64,000 nucleotides of DNA, taken from the NCBI RefSeq assembly GCF_000208865.1, contig NC_018395.1, positions 527,920 through 591,919 of the forward strand. Direction: 5' to 3'. The notes beneath the pieces are model-generated. The model did no database searches. It was not told the origin of the DNA and saw only the letters and a program-made list of their open reading frames with translations. A program made the position numbers and the translations under genes. The DNA comes from Neospora caninum Liverpool (Eukaryota > Apicomplexa > Conoidasida > Eucoccidiorida > Sarcocystidae). Positions 22,996-33,512 of this stretch are shown here, piece by piece. The stretch's first letter is position 1, and each line of letters starts with the position of its first letter.

Positions 22996-25580
22996 GTGTA
23001 TGTGTGTATATTTATGTGCATGCGTAGTTGGGTGTAGGTGTCCCTTCCTGCGTTCAATGTGTGTAGTGGGTTCTTCCTACAACGCTTCTACGTTTGCTTT
23101 CTCAGCGCATCTCTCAGCGAGGTGTTCTCACAGCTGTCAGAAAAACTCCATCTCGTTTCCTTCACCGCCTGGTCACGCTCTTCCCTGTCTTCCTCTCCTC
23201 CCTCGATCTCTTCTCCCTCTTTGGCCTCTTCTGGCGCCTCTCTGAGCGCTCCCTTCTTCCCCCCAGTCGCCCCGGTTGTCGGCTTTGAAGGGGTACGACG
23301 CCCTGCTTCTCCCTCTTCTTCTCCCTCTTCTTCTCTATCTTCTTCTCGTCTGTCTTCTGGACTTCTTGCTGGTGTCTCGACAGCTCTTTCTCACCTGAGC
23401 AAGAAGCCGCTTTCTCTCCCGAAAGAGGTGCTGGAGTTGCGTTCGCGTTTTTCGGCGAGCCTGTCCATGCGGCAAGCATTGGCGCTCGTCGGCGCGGGGC
23501 TGGGGACGCCCGAGTTGATCGCTAAGGCTCCGCTGGGAAAGGTATTCAAGGTAAAGACGGAGCAGAAAACAGACACGAAGGAGAGAGGGAGGCGCGGCTA
23601 AGCAGAGGCGAGCATGCCTCACGCAGAGAATAACCTAGAATTGCTTGGGGGTTTAAAAAGCGAGACGAGAGACAACCCAGCAATCGTGGGGGTGGTATGG
23701 GGGATGAGAGAGGGGAAAAGACGAGAGGGATCAAAGCAAACAATCTGTGAAGAGGAAGAAGCGTGGACGCCCGAGGCGAGCTGAAGGCCATAACTTTCCC
23801 TACAGCTGGTGCCACGCGCAGAAACCTTTTCTGCAGATGCAGAAGCAAACCCCCAGGCTCTGTGCCTTGCATGCTCGCTCGTTCTCCTTCTCGCTAGGGG
23901 CAGTCGGTGTGTATGTGGATGCATGGCTGGAAGGCGAGACGCGGGAAAGGCGGAAACTCTTTTTGCAGCGGCGAGAGGCGAACTGTGTTGGGATGCATGC
24001 TTAGAAACGCTTTCGGAGTTACGTGTTTTTTCAGGCCCTCGAAGCAACAGAGGCGGCAGATATTTCCCTCGGCGATGGCAGCGAAGCTGGCGGCGGTCGC
24101 CCGAGTCTCGCTGCTCCGCGCGATCAAGTGTGGCGCATGCAGAGAATGCGAAGCGATGCCAAACGCCTCACGGCTGCGGGGAAGATCAAAATGGAAGCGC
24201 GGCAGATTCTCAGGGAAGAGCTCCAGGTGGGAATAAACGAATGTGAGGAGCCAGCAGCGAGACGAGCTGAAAGACCGTTGACAAGCCCGCGCCTACCTCG
24301 TGCGTTTCATGAACTGTTTATCGCCCAAGGTAGATACGATATACACAATAGTGCTTGCGTGTATACGTATATGTGTATATGGATGTAGGTATCCATGTCT
24401 CTGTCTTCCTAATCTATACATGGCTTGGGGAGAGAACGACAAACGTATATATCATGCTCTTTCTCTCCCGTCTCTTCGCGTCGTCCTTGTGGCGCGGCAA
24501 TGGAGCGCCTCTTCCGGGAACGGTTTTCTTTTCGGGAGTCCGGCTTCTTTTCCGTGTTGTCGATCTTCGCGTTTCGCCTGTGTATGAGTGCGGGTCTTTT
24601 CGTCCCCCTCTTCTCGGTTCGGTTCTCCCTCTTGCGCCTTCGTGCTCGAGTCCTTTCTCGCCTCCTTGTTCCTGAGTGTCGACTGTGTCTTTCGCCCCTC
24701 GCTTGCCCGTTGTGTCTCCATGTGGTGTGTTCACCACGTGCCATCCTGCGGTTCCCCTCCTGGTGTTGGACAGCGGCGCGAAGACGAAGCGTATCAACAC
24801 CAGCTGCTGGCTTCTCGGCACGCCCGTCCTTCCACAAAGCACAAGACTTCGGCCTTTCCTTCCTTTCGGCCGTCGTCCTCGTCTCCTCCTCCGTCGCTTT
24901 CTTCTGCTGCGCGAGGACCGCTCTCTGGGATGTCTGTGGGCGGCGACGGGGCAGATGAGGAAGGAGAACGAGGAGCGGAAGCGAGGAGAGGGGTTGCATG
25001 CAATCGAGACCGAGGAAGAGGCGCTGTCAACCATCGGTGCGGGGTGCACTGGCGAGTTGAGAACGATCCGAGAGAGCGTGAGAGAGGCGAGACGTTTTTG
25101 TCGAAGAAACGCTGCACGGAGAATGCCTCGCCGAGGAGGCGGAAGAGCCACGGCGAAGGGAAACAGAGGCCAGCTCAAGTTGCACATCCAGCGTTTCTTC
25201 AGAGGGGAACGACCGGCTTCAGCTTTCGTCGAAGAGACCGCGGCAAGGGAACCCCAGACACAGAGGGAAACGCAGGTGTACAGACAACAGCGGGAGCCGA
25301 CCTTTGTCGCGAGGGACGCGCGAAACTCAAACCCAGCGAAAGAAGAGAGGCAGCAGCCGATGGAGACGAAGATACATATGATGAAACAGAGAGCGGTAGT
25401 GATAAAGAAAGTGATCGTGATGAAGATAGTGATCGTGATGAGGATAGGGATCTTCATGAAGATAGCGATGAAAGTAGCGACACTGATGAAAGTAGCGACA
25501 CGGATGAAGAAAGTGAAGAAGAAAGTGATGACGAGGGTGACGCGTCTCAGAGCGATTCCTCAATAGACGAGGATTTCTGA
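6919..25580 (+). CDS. POLQ/HELQ-family superfamily 2 DNA helicase, about 18 exons
   Basis: Exons: 6919-7489, 7857-8903, 9280-9418, 9862-10210, 11059-11142, 11898-12811, 13534-13991, 14655-14788, 15591-15667, 16185-16639, 17807-19931, 20424-20544, 21060-21227, 21877-21996, 22539-22637, 23106-23550, 24035-24226, 24774-25580 (about 2,767 residues). The match is to the helicase half of polymerase theta and to HELQ, 3'-5' DNA unwinding enzymes in repair. Visible motifs: Walker A APTSGGKS (near residue 478), [11 protein letters not shown], Walker B DEFH (near 656), [23 protein letters not shown], and [10 protein letters not shown] (near 1245). Further on come [13 protein letters not shown], a winged-helix region, and a C-terminal helix-hairpin region ending near 24226. 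At least eight exon joins align gaplessly with human POLQ. Acidic and Ser-rich inserts interrupt the core, and exon 18 adds an Asp/Glu/Ser tail. No family A polymerase domain is present. Exon 10 contains an apparent one-base frame slip between about 16540 and 16595. The exon 3 end, exon 13 end and N-terminus are the least certain parts. Confidence 0.9.
11379..11613. repeat. Imperfect tandem duplication in helicase intron 5
   Basis: A block starting GGAATGCATCTCTC and containing GCTGTTGAGACAATCGCACG plus TA-rich sequence occurs at 11379-11501 and again at 11502 to about 11613. The copies differ mainly in the length of a (TA)n run and a C/T change after CTCTC. It lies wholly inside the intron between exons ending 11142 and starting 11898. 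Confidence 0.85.
16940..17023 (+). repeat. Seven-copy 12-bp purine minisatellite in helicase intron 10
   Basis: Seven consecutive copies of a unit close to AGAGGGAGAACA (variants AGAGAGAGAACA, AGAGATAGAACA, AGAGGGAGAGCA) follow one another without gaps. The strand is purely purine apart from the C and T positions. In my model it is intronic (16640-17806). Because 12 is a multiple of three the tract is open in several frames (for example a Glu/Gln/Arg repeat), so an extra coding exon here is possible but phases do not favour it. Confidence 0.85.
17312..17354. repeat. (TA)n microsatellite
   Basis: A run of about 43 bases of alternating A and T in helicase intron 10 is one of the longest perfect tracts in the window. 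Others of the same kind lie at about 9570-9595, 10445-10466, 15992-16015, 20747-20773, 21489-21517 and 22956-22992, all in helicase introns. Confidence 0.9.
21349..21396. repeat. (ATCT)n tetranucleotide repeat running into (AT)n
   Basis: About eight to nine copies of ATCT are followed directly by an AT run. It lies in the helicase intron between the exons ending 21227 and starting 21877. It is the only clear tetranucleotide microsatellite I noticed. Confidence 0.9.
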
Positions 25581-28385
25581 TCTTTCGTCTTCGGGATGGC
25601 AAAGAACAGGTATCGTTGCCGGCACATGAAATGCGACGGTGTACGTACACCAGACCAAACTGAAGGTGTGGTGTCGGTGGTTCGTCGTCGCTCTTAATTC
25701 TTGCACAACAGCTGTACTCGTCCCTCGACGCAGTGGGAAAACGCCACATATCTCCCGACTGCCTCTCACGTGTTTTCGCATCCCTGACAAAGATTCCAAC
25801 GCTTACTGTCGCTCGCCCCAACGCAACACGGATCGAAATATCTAATCTCGATAAAGAAATAGGCATGTATTTATATATGTGTATCACACATATAGAGATT
25901 GAATAGATACATGGATGTGTGATGTGTGAGCGCATCTGTTCAAATATGGATAAATATATATAGTAGCATTTTCCCATGTATATATATGACCCGTTTGTAC
26001 GTTTGTGTAGATACATGCGCATATATATATATATATATATATATAGCGTTAATACACTGCGTTTAACCGTCAGAGTTATACATGAGGAGCCGTGAACAGT
26101 TCCCGTTTGTTAGCGTACCATCACGAGTCTGTGAAACCACAGCGTTTGTTTTGTCTCTCTCATCCTTCCCTGCCGCCCGTATGGAGTCGTTGTGTGTGTC
26201 CTCGCCTGTATCTGCGCCTCTCCATTATTTGTCCTTGTAGCACTTCGTCTCGTTTCTCCCCACTCATCGGGAGCTGAGCAGTCAAATGCCTCTGAAGAAA
26301 CAGAGGGAAAATCGGTTGTCCGGAATGGGAGGAAGCCGGAAACTTGCGGCTAATATTCGGACGCGGTTGCAGATGCAGAAACAGAAACAAAAGCAGAAAT
26401 ACAAAGAAAAAGCCGTCCCCGCGCAGGGGCAACGTTCCACACAGGCCCGAGCGAGAACATCGGGGACACTCGCGCGTTTCCTTGCTTCCTCTTTCCACCT
26501 CAGTTTCTCATTGGTCGCCGCTTCCTTTTGTTAATGTATAGATGCGTGCTAGCCTCTCACATGACTTGCTTTGTCTATCCGTTTTATTCATTTCGGTGCT
26601 TCTTTTCTTCGCTGTCCCTCCAGCGCAGATGCCCTCCAAACACACGGCTCGCTGGAACGTCGACAGAGGGCACCTGCTGCGTATCAAACAGATACGCTGA
26701 AGATTCGGTGGCCCGATCTGAAGCTATAGAAACAACTGATAAATGCAAAACACATATATATATGCACATGATTATTTATATATATATATATACTTTGGGC
26801 ACCGCAGCTGCAGCTATATATACATATCTGGAAGCACTACAGATAGAGAGATGGGTCGAAATTTGATTTGGGCGTCGATACGGATTACGGTCGACAGCCT
26901 GGCTACAAATGGCGCGTGCAGCGTATCTACAGTGTATTGTTTGTGGAAACGTGTACGGCACGAGATGAGATCGTATCAACTTGTTTAAATGTCCTTTTTT
27001 CGAGCCCTATTCTTACAGAGCTGTGCCTCATGCACGGAAGACGCCCGCAAAATAGACAAGGCTTTCTTATGTATAAACAGGAATTTCTCGAATGTGTCGG
27101 GTTTGGACTCTGTGCTGAATGGCAGAAGCTGGAGAAGCTGAGCGCTTCGATCCAGGCATCTTGTCACACTTGTGTCCCTGCGTCTCGTGCGCTTCCCTGG
27201 ACGGTTTTCACCGGCTGGTTGGCATTTAGAAGCCACGTTGCGGGAGCATGCACGCGCGCGACTTTGCGCTCAGCCGGAGTGTCTGTGTTTTCTCATCGTT
27301 TTCCGTTTCTCCTGTATCTCCCCCTAAATATACAGAAACAGTTCGCACAAGTCGTGGGTGGAGTGACGGCAGTCGGTGTGCAGCGTCTTTCCGCTAGGCG
27401 GTGGACACCCCCCGTTGTGAGCGGGAGTCGAAACGAACTGAGAAGGCTCGAGAGGCTCGTGTGCCCGATCTTTCTGCAAAAGTCATTTGAATTGCGAATG
27501 CACCTTGTCCCAGAGAAAAGCGGAAAATCCTCTCTGTGTGCGCCGGAGCTCATCGCGTGTCTTTCCCTGCTTCCTGCCTTACCTTCTTGAGGTGTATATA
27601 CGCTGCGTGGAAGACTACGGGATTGTGCCTGTGCAGCTGGGGCTTCGGGGTCAAATTTAGAAACGCGGACGACACCCCGCGTTTTCTGTTTCGGACATTT
27701 CGCTGGTCGACCCATTTTGAAGATTGGGAAAGTGTGTTCTTCTCGTTCTTCCCTCATGCTCTCTTCGTTAGAGAGGAGTCACCTGCACAAACCAGGAATC
27801 CGCGCGCGGGGCTGCGCCTGCGCAACGAATTGTTTTTTAGTTTTCTCCTCTTTCGTTTCTTCTCTCTAGAAAAGAGGAGACACTCAATACTCCTTTGGCT
27901 TTTCGGCTTCTCTCCGTCTTTCCTCGGGGGAAGACGACTGCTTCTTCGTTTAATCCTTGTGTCGGGCTGCCGTCTCATCGGAGCAGATAGGGCGACCAGC
28001 CTTGTCCATTTTGTATCAAAAAAAAAGCGTCTTCGGACTTTCTTCTCCCTTTTAGCTCTCTGAGGTCGAAAACGAAAAGACGCATTTTGATTTTCTTCGT
28101 CTATCACTTTTTTTCACCCGTCTCGAGAAGTCGTCGTTTGACCCTGACCCGTCCTCGCAGCCCTCTCGTTCCCGGATCTCTCCCGCTCTCTCCTGTCCGG
28201 TGAAATCTCTCTGTCTTTGTCTCTCTGTCTCTGTTTCCCTGTATATCTCATCTTCCTATCTTCTCCACTGTCCTCTTTCCTGTTTGCTTCGTTCTTATCT
28301 CTTCTTTCTCTGTTTGGTCTCGGGGACCGCCGTTCTCCAGTTTCGTCCTCCAGCCTGTAGTTTCCATTCTGACGAGCTCGGCAAG
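25581..28385. other. Intergenic region between helicase and EMC3, no gene seen
   Basis: I see no supportable gene in these 2.8 kb. There are TA-rich tracts near 25855-25990 and 26021-26045 and a pyrimidine-rich stretch from about 27830 to 28330 that should be the EMC3 leader. Open frames on the + strand at 26868-27590 and 27536-28063 begin without ATG or overlap each other, and neither encodes a recognisable domain. Confidence 0.6.
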
Positions 28386-28724
28386 ATGGAGGTGGTTTTG
28401 TTGGACGACAGAATCGCAACTTTTGTTCTCCTGCCGATTTTCTTGGCCGTCACTCTCGTGGCAGTCTTGCGGCAAAACCTCATGGCCTCGAACAGGGCTC
28501 CGCGGACGCCCGACCTCCAGCGCATGCAGATCAAGTACGGAAAAAACATCTCTAATCTCTCTTCGCTGAAAACAGTCCTCACTCTTCCTCCGAAACAGCC
28601 TCCCTCCCATCTGTTCACTTTACACAGCCCTTCTTTCTGGCCCCTCTCTCGTTCCTGCGCCTCTTCCCATTCTTCCTCTTCTGTTCCACCTCTTGAGACC
28701 GTGCCCGAGTCCGTCGTCGTCGTT

Positions 28725-28759
<35 letters not shown>

Positions 28760-31462
28760 GACCATCTATCTCTCTGTCTATCCGCGTGTATATATTTATA
28801 TACGTGTGCATCTCTCCGTTCCTGTCTCTCTAAAAGTAGTGTTCTCTGTGCATGCCTCTCTCTCAGTCTACATAGATTGATCGATTTGCGCTTGGACAGC
28901 TGATTCACGCGTCTCTCTGTAGCTGTGTCTCATGTGCACGGCCGATGACTTGCAAAGCCACGTCCTTTTCTCTAGAGAGAAATGTTTGTTCGTTTTTTCG
29001 CAGCTCTTTGCTGCAAAGGTCGAGCCTTCTTCGGGGGCCGAAGGGGCGGATTTTGTCGCCTGCGAGTTTCCAAGGAAGAGTCGCGTACTACACCGACCGC
29101 GAGCAAGGCGCATTTGGCGGGCTTCTCCGGGAATTAGACGCTCAGAACAACCCCATGAAGTCGCTTGAGTCTCTCGCGAAACAAGGTACGTGATTCGTGT
29201 CAAGCGCGTGGTTTCTCGTACAAAACGCTCTTGTGATCGCGCCGCGCGTCTCTCACTCGCTCTTTCTGCGTTTTGCTCGGGCACCTCATTGCTTTTCTGT
29301 TTCTTCCCTCGCTTTTTCGTCTCGTACAAACAGGCCTCGCGAGTGCACGTTTTCGCCGTCTTCAGGGTGCTTGCCTCATCTCGCCTCCCTGTCTCCACAC
29401 ATCCCCCCCCCCCCGCAGGCTTTTTGTCTTTTCCCGTCTCCAAATCCTCGGACTACAGTGGCGTTTTCGGGCGCCTGCCGGCGGGCTGCTTGCTCATTTT
29501 CGGCATTTCTGCTTTTTGCGGTTCTCTCACAGACCCCAGTCAAACCATGGGGATGCTCAAGAGCCAGATGTCTTTCGTCTTCCTGCAGGGCGGGATGGCT
29601 TACTTCATCAATTACCTCTTCCCCGATTTTCTCGTTGGTAGGCTACCACCTATCACCTCTCAGAAAGCCGTTACTGCAGCATTCGATATACGCTTCTCTA
29701 TATTTTCCACATATGCATGTATATATACACACAACTACGTGGACACCTATATCCATTTTTGTAAATACACATATACTTTTGCATATGCGTAAGCCCGTAT
29801 ATATTGATTTTTCGGGGCACTGGGAGAGACACACGAGACGCTCCGCAGAATCCGCAACTCCCCGAATGCACGTCCGGGTGCCCGGGGTATATCCGCCAGC
29901 TTCCCAAGTAGGGGAGCGGAGCGAATTTGCGAGTTTCGTGTCTCGACGCCCTCGCAAGTTCGTCTCCGTCCCAGGGCGCGAAAGATTTCGTTGCTCTGTC
30001 TCACAAGCGCGGCGACAGTCCGGCGGGGGGCTGTGGCCTCTGAAACGCGGCTTGGCCGTTTCGTCGCGTCTGGGCTTGGCAACTGTTCTGCTCGCCGCGT
30101 GCATCTCGCGTGTCCCCCGTAAAAAAACGCACGCTTGCCGCTTCTGCTGTCTGTACAGCCCAGCTTCCAGTGTGTGTGGTGTCTGTGAAGCCAAAATGCC
30201 CTTCCCACTCACGTTCCGGTTCAAGTCGATGCTGCAACGCGGCATCGATTTGCCGTCACTCGACGTCACCTACGTCTCGTCGCTTTCCTGGTAAGGCCCT
30301 CGAACAAAGAGACGCCGACCCGCAAGCGAAGCGATCCTCGAAGACTGTTCTCTGGCGTCGTGTGTCCACGGAAAACAATGTGACAACGGCTCTCTTTCTC
30401 TCCACGGGAAATCACGAAGGCGTGTCTCTCCTGCTCGCTTTGCTCTTCGCTGCGCCTATCTTCGCATCTTGGGCACCTCCCGATCTCTCGTTTCGCCCCC
30501 CAAAATACGTAAATACGTATAAAAGCTCGCATAAATGCTCATCCGTTCATATATATATATATACATATATATACATATGCATATATGTAGGTGTGTGTGC
30601 TTTGGCACGTATATGAGTGCATGCCTAGATTTTGCTATATAGGGGGATGGTGTTTTCTCTCTCGTGTCGCTTTTCGGCTTCTCTCTCAGGTACTTTCTGA
30701 TTATGTTGAGCAACGCAGGGCTTTTGTTTCTCTTCTCGGCTCTCTGGGGAAATAATCAGCGCGATCAACTGCAGCCTCTCGCTGAAGCACGAGCAGAAGA
30801 GCAATCAGGCGTTCAAACCCTCATGATGATGGATGCTGGTAACCTGCTTCTTCATTTCACATTCTTGTGCATATATATATATATATATATATTTGCATGT
30901 ATATATATATATATATATATATACATGCAAATATAGATAGATGTACGTGTGTATATGCGTTTGATTCGTTTTACGGGTGCATTTCTGTTCGTCCATCTGG
31001 ATACGTTAAGAGACGCAAAAAGGTGGGTAGGGTGACTTGTGGCGAGTTCAAGAGTGGAAGCGGGCGTCTGTGACACAGGCGACGTGAACCGCAGAGAGGT
31101 AAAGTGGAGGGAGGCTGCGAAAGAATCCCCGAGAAAAACCATCGTCGGCAGCGGTGCTTTCTACATCTGCGTGTATCTGCTGTCTCCAGCTTTCTGCTTC
31201 GCATTTGCCCCGCTTTTCACCCTCTCTCTCTGGATGCTCTCCTGTCCCTTTTCACCGTGTGTTTCGTTCGCTTGTGTCTCGCTCTTGCCGCGACTGTCCA
31301 CGTCCTGGGGTCGTGTTATTTCCCTGGTGCAGCCATGCCGCCAATGATGATGCCGGGGATGGGTGGGCCAGACCCGAAGAAGCAACTCACGCAGGAACGC
31401 GAGGCGCTCGAGACGGCGGTAAGTCGCGCCAAGTACTCGGGGTTTGAAAGCGAGACAGTATA

Positions 31463-31521
<59 letters not shown>

Positions 31522-32329
31522 GCATATATATATATATATATGCACAAGAATGTGAAATGAAGAAGCAGGTTACCAGCATCCATCATCATGAGGGTTTGAA
31601 CGCTTGATTGCTCTTCTGCTCGTGCTTCAGCGAGAGGCTGCAGTTGATCGCGCTGATTATTTCCCGCGCGTGTTTGCACCAGGGTGACTAGACAGCCCAG
31701 TCTCTCTGAGAGCTCATCCGTCAGGGTGTCCATGTATCTCGGGCTCTCCGAGTCTATTTGCCCATGTCTCCACACATATCTAGAGAGAGGCAGAAAGAGA
31801 GAGATAGCGGCCGCCAGAGCGCAAGACAGACGAAGACACAGATTGAGAGAGAGAAAAAAACAGGGACAGCGATGGGCAGAGACACACAGAGACCGGCAGA
31901 CATAGGGACGTACATATATTTATTTATATGTTTAGGTCGTGGGAACCGTGTATTTCTGTGTCTGGTGTGGTCGGCACCTCTACGTAGCAGGTGGAAATAT
32001 CTGCTTGTTGGGTGAAGTGAATGTTTTATCTATGCACACAGTCCCTTGCATGCAGTTCGTTTTGCGCGGCACGAACTTTCAGTCTTTCGCGTCAGCCGCA
32101 TGCGGTTCCCTATCCTCGTTCGCGTTCCTGGGCAGAGGATTATACCATGTCTAGCCTCCTTTGCTTCTTTTTCTGGTGTCTCGACACCCCGGCACAGTGG
32201 AGAGACAGCGCACGGAGTTTTTGTCTTTCTGCACAGACACACGAGTTCGCCCTGGAAGGCGTGGAACAGCAGCTGCTTGCCAAGTTTGAGGAAGACGCGC
32301 ATCTCGGGAATCTGGATGAGCCGCTCTGA
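28386..32329 (+). CDS. ER membrane protein complex subunit 3 (EMC3), 7 exons
   Basis: Exons 28386-28534, 29004-29185, 29533-29637, 30191-30290, 30690-30838, 31333-31418 and 32237-32329 join in phase to 287 residues (human EMC3: 261). EMC3 is the Oxa1/YidC-superfamily (DUF106) insertase subunit of the ER membrane complex, which inserts tail-anchored and multi-pass proteins. Residues 10-29 form the first membrane helix. [17 protein letters not shown] aligns with human KVPFPLTLRFKPMLQQGI, and [11 protein letters not shown] with [32 protein letters not shown] aligns without a gap to the human C-terminal [21 protein letters not shown] region, which supports the last join. The ATG at 28386 gives the family N-terminus. 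For exon 3 an alternative acceptor at about 29419 would insert some 37 hydrophobic residues not found in human; I prefer 29532 because it keeps the alignment. Exon 5 and its donor site are copied in inverted orientation at 31541-31665. Confidence 0.95.
30747..30871 (+). repeat. Inverted repeat, left arm (EMC3 exon 5 and start of intron 5)
   Basis: These 125 bases cover the last 92 bases of EMC3 exon 5, its GT donor at 30839 and the first 33 bases of intron 5. The reverse complement is present at 31541-31665 with a single mismatch (G at 30808, which would be A in the copy). Beyond 30871 the sequence runs into a (AT)n tract that also pairs with a TA tract before the right arm. Confidence 0.95.
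31457..31540. repeat. Complex (TA)n tract in EMC3 intron 6
   Basis: Roughly 84 bases of nearly pure alternating A/T, broken by CATA and GCAT steps, lie immediately before the right inverted-repeat arm. Its end is complementary to the AT run after the left arm, extending the potential stem. Confidence 0.9.
31541..31665 (-). repeat. Inverted repeat, right arm (antisense copy of EMC3 exon 5)
   Basis: Read on the - strand, these 125 bases repeat the end of EMC3 exon 5, the 5' splice site and the intron start, at 124 of 125 positions by eye. The copy lies in intron 6, antisense to the gene, with exon 6 (31333-31418) between the two arms. The loop is about 670 bases. Confidence 0.95.
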
Positions 32330-32572
32330 TGCGCTGCGTGCTAGAAGAGATTGAGGAGAAAGGCTCTTCTAGGTTTCCTGCGTTCTTTGTGCTTGGATCC
32401 CGTCTTTCCTGGCCGTCGTCCTAGGTCTCTTACGGAGACACCGAGACAACTTTTCCCTCTTCGTTTCCCGTCGGTTTCATCGCTCTTTTCCCTTTTCCGA
32501 AAAGGGCCAAGTATGGGAGAGGGAGTCTGCGGCGAAAACCTTCCGAAGCAAATGTATCGATGCGCGTGTATG

Positions 32573-32606
<34 letters not shown>

Positions 32607-32862
32607 TGTGTGTAGATAGCTCTGTATGTGGAAGCGTGAGTTCGAGAGTTGTTCGTTAAAGCCAAAGACCCTTTGTCTCTTTTTTTCAAGTCCTGTGCCT
32701 CAAAGAAATCGTCCTTCTTCGCATTCTGTCTTGGCGCCGAGGGACTGCCGTGGTCTGGCCGCCGCGCAGAAAGCTCGCAGCTCGCTGAGAATCCAGTGCG
32801 TTCACCACCGGCGGATACCCAGCCACATAAAAAATAAGCACACACCGAGACAAATAAAAAAA

Positions 32863-32894
<32 letters not shown>

Positions 32895-33512
32895 GAGCAT
32901 CTCTCTGGCGGCCAATGTATCTATCATATATATATATATATATATATATATAGGGAGTAGATAGATAGACAAGTATAAAGATAGGATTTACACATGCGTA
33001 TGTGTTTAGCCAATTATTTGTGGTATGTCGTGTTCGTCTTTATCTTGCAACTCAAGGGTCTGATGGCATGCAGCGGAAGGCACCACGTGGATATGGCGAA
33101 ATGGGCATCTCCTTTTCGAAAAGGTTTCACGTTCGAAAAGGTGGGAAGTTTCGAGAAAGAAAGGCCGCTCCTGTGTCCAGCGGAAAGTCCTGTAAGGCTG
33201 TCGCAGGCTCTTGCCCCTGCGGGCTGCGCTTGAGAAGAGAAAATTAAACATGCGGTGACGGTCGAGCTGTGGAACGTCACGCACAAACTAATCTACACCT
33301 CGCGTACACGTTTGCACGTCCTCCTGTCCACAGAAAAGGACAGATAGAAACCGAGAAGAACCTACAAATAAAGTACAAATGCACATATATGCATATATAT
33401 AGATGCCTTTGCATGTATATACATATATATATAAAAGGACATGTCGACGCACGGACTGCGCATGCATGTCGCCTGGCCACGCGTTTAAACTTCGCGCAGC
33501 ACTGCTAATTTT
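32330..33512. other. Convergent spacer between EMC3 and the 33.5-37.3 kb gene
   Basis: The region holds the 3' ends of two convergent genes. It contains three TA tracts (about 32576-32603, 32870-32895, 32927-32952) and no recognisable coding segment. Confidence 0.6.

Noticed and set aside
27536..28063. 175-codon + strand open frame upstream of EMC3
   Set aside because: It is rich in Phe/Leu/Arg from pyrimidine tracts, has no domain and lies where the EMC3 leader is expected.
31161..31775. - strand open frame in EMC3 intron 6 whose protein matches EMC3 exon 5
   Set aside because: It is just the inverted copy of exon 5 followed by a TA tract; it lacks the other EMC3 exons and is not a second gene.
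1811..32952. Numerous Ile-Tyr repeat open frames on both strands
   Set aside because: They are products of (TA)n microsatellites in introns and spacers, not proteins.
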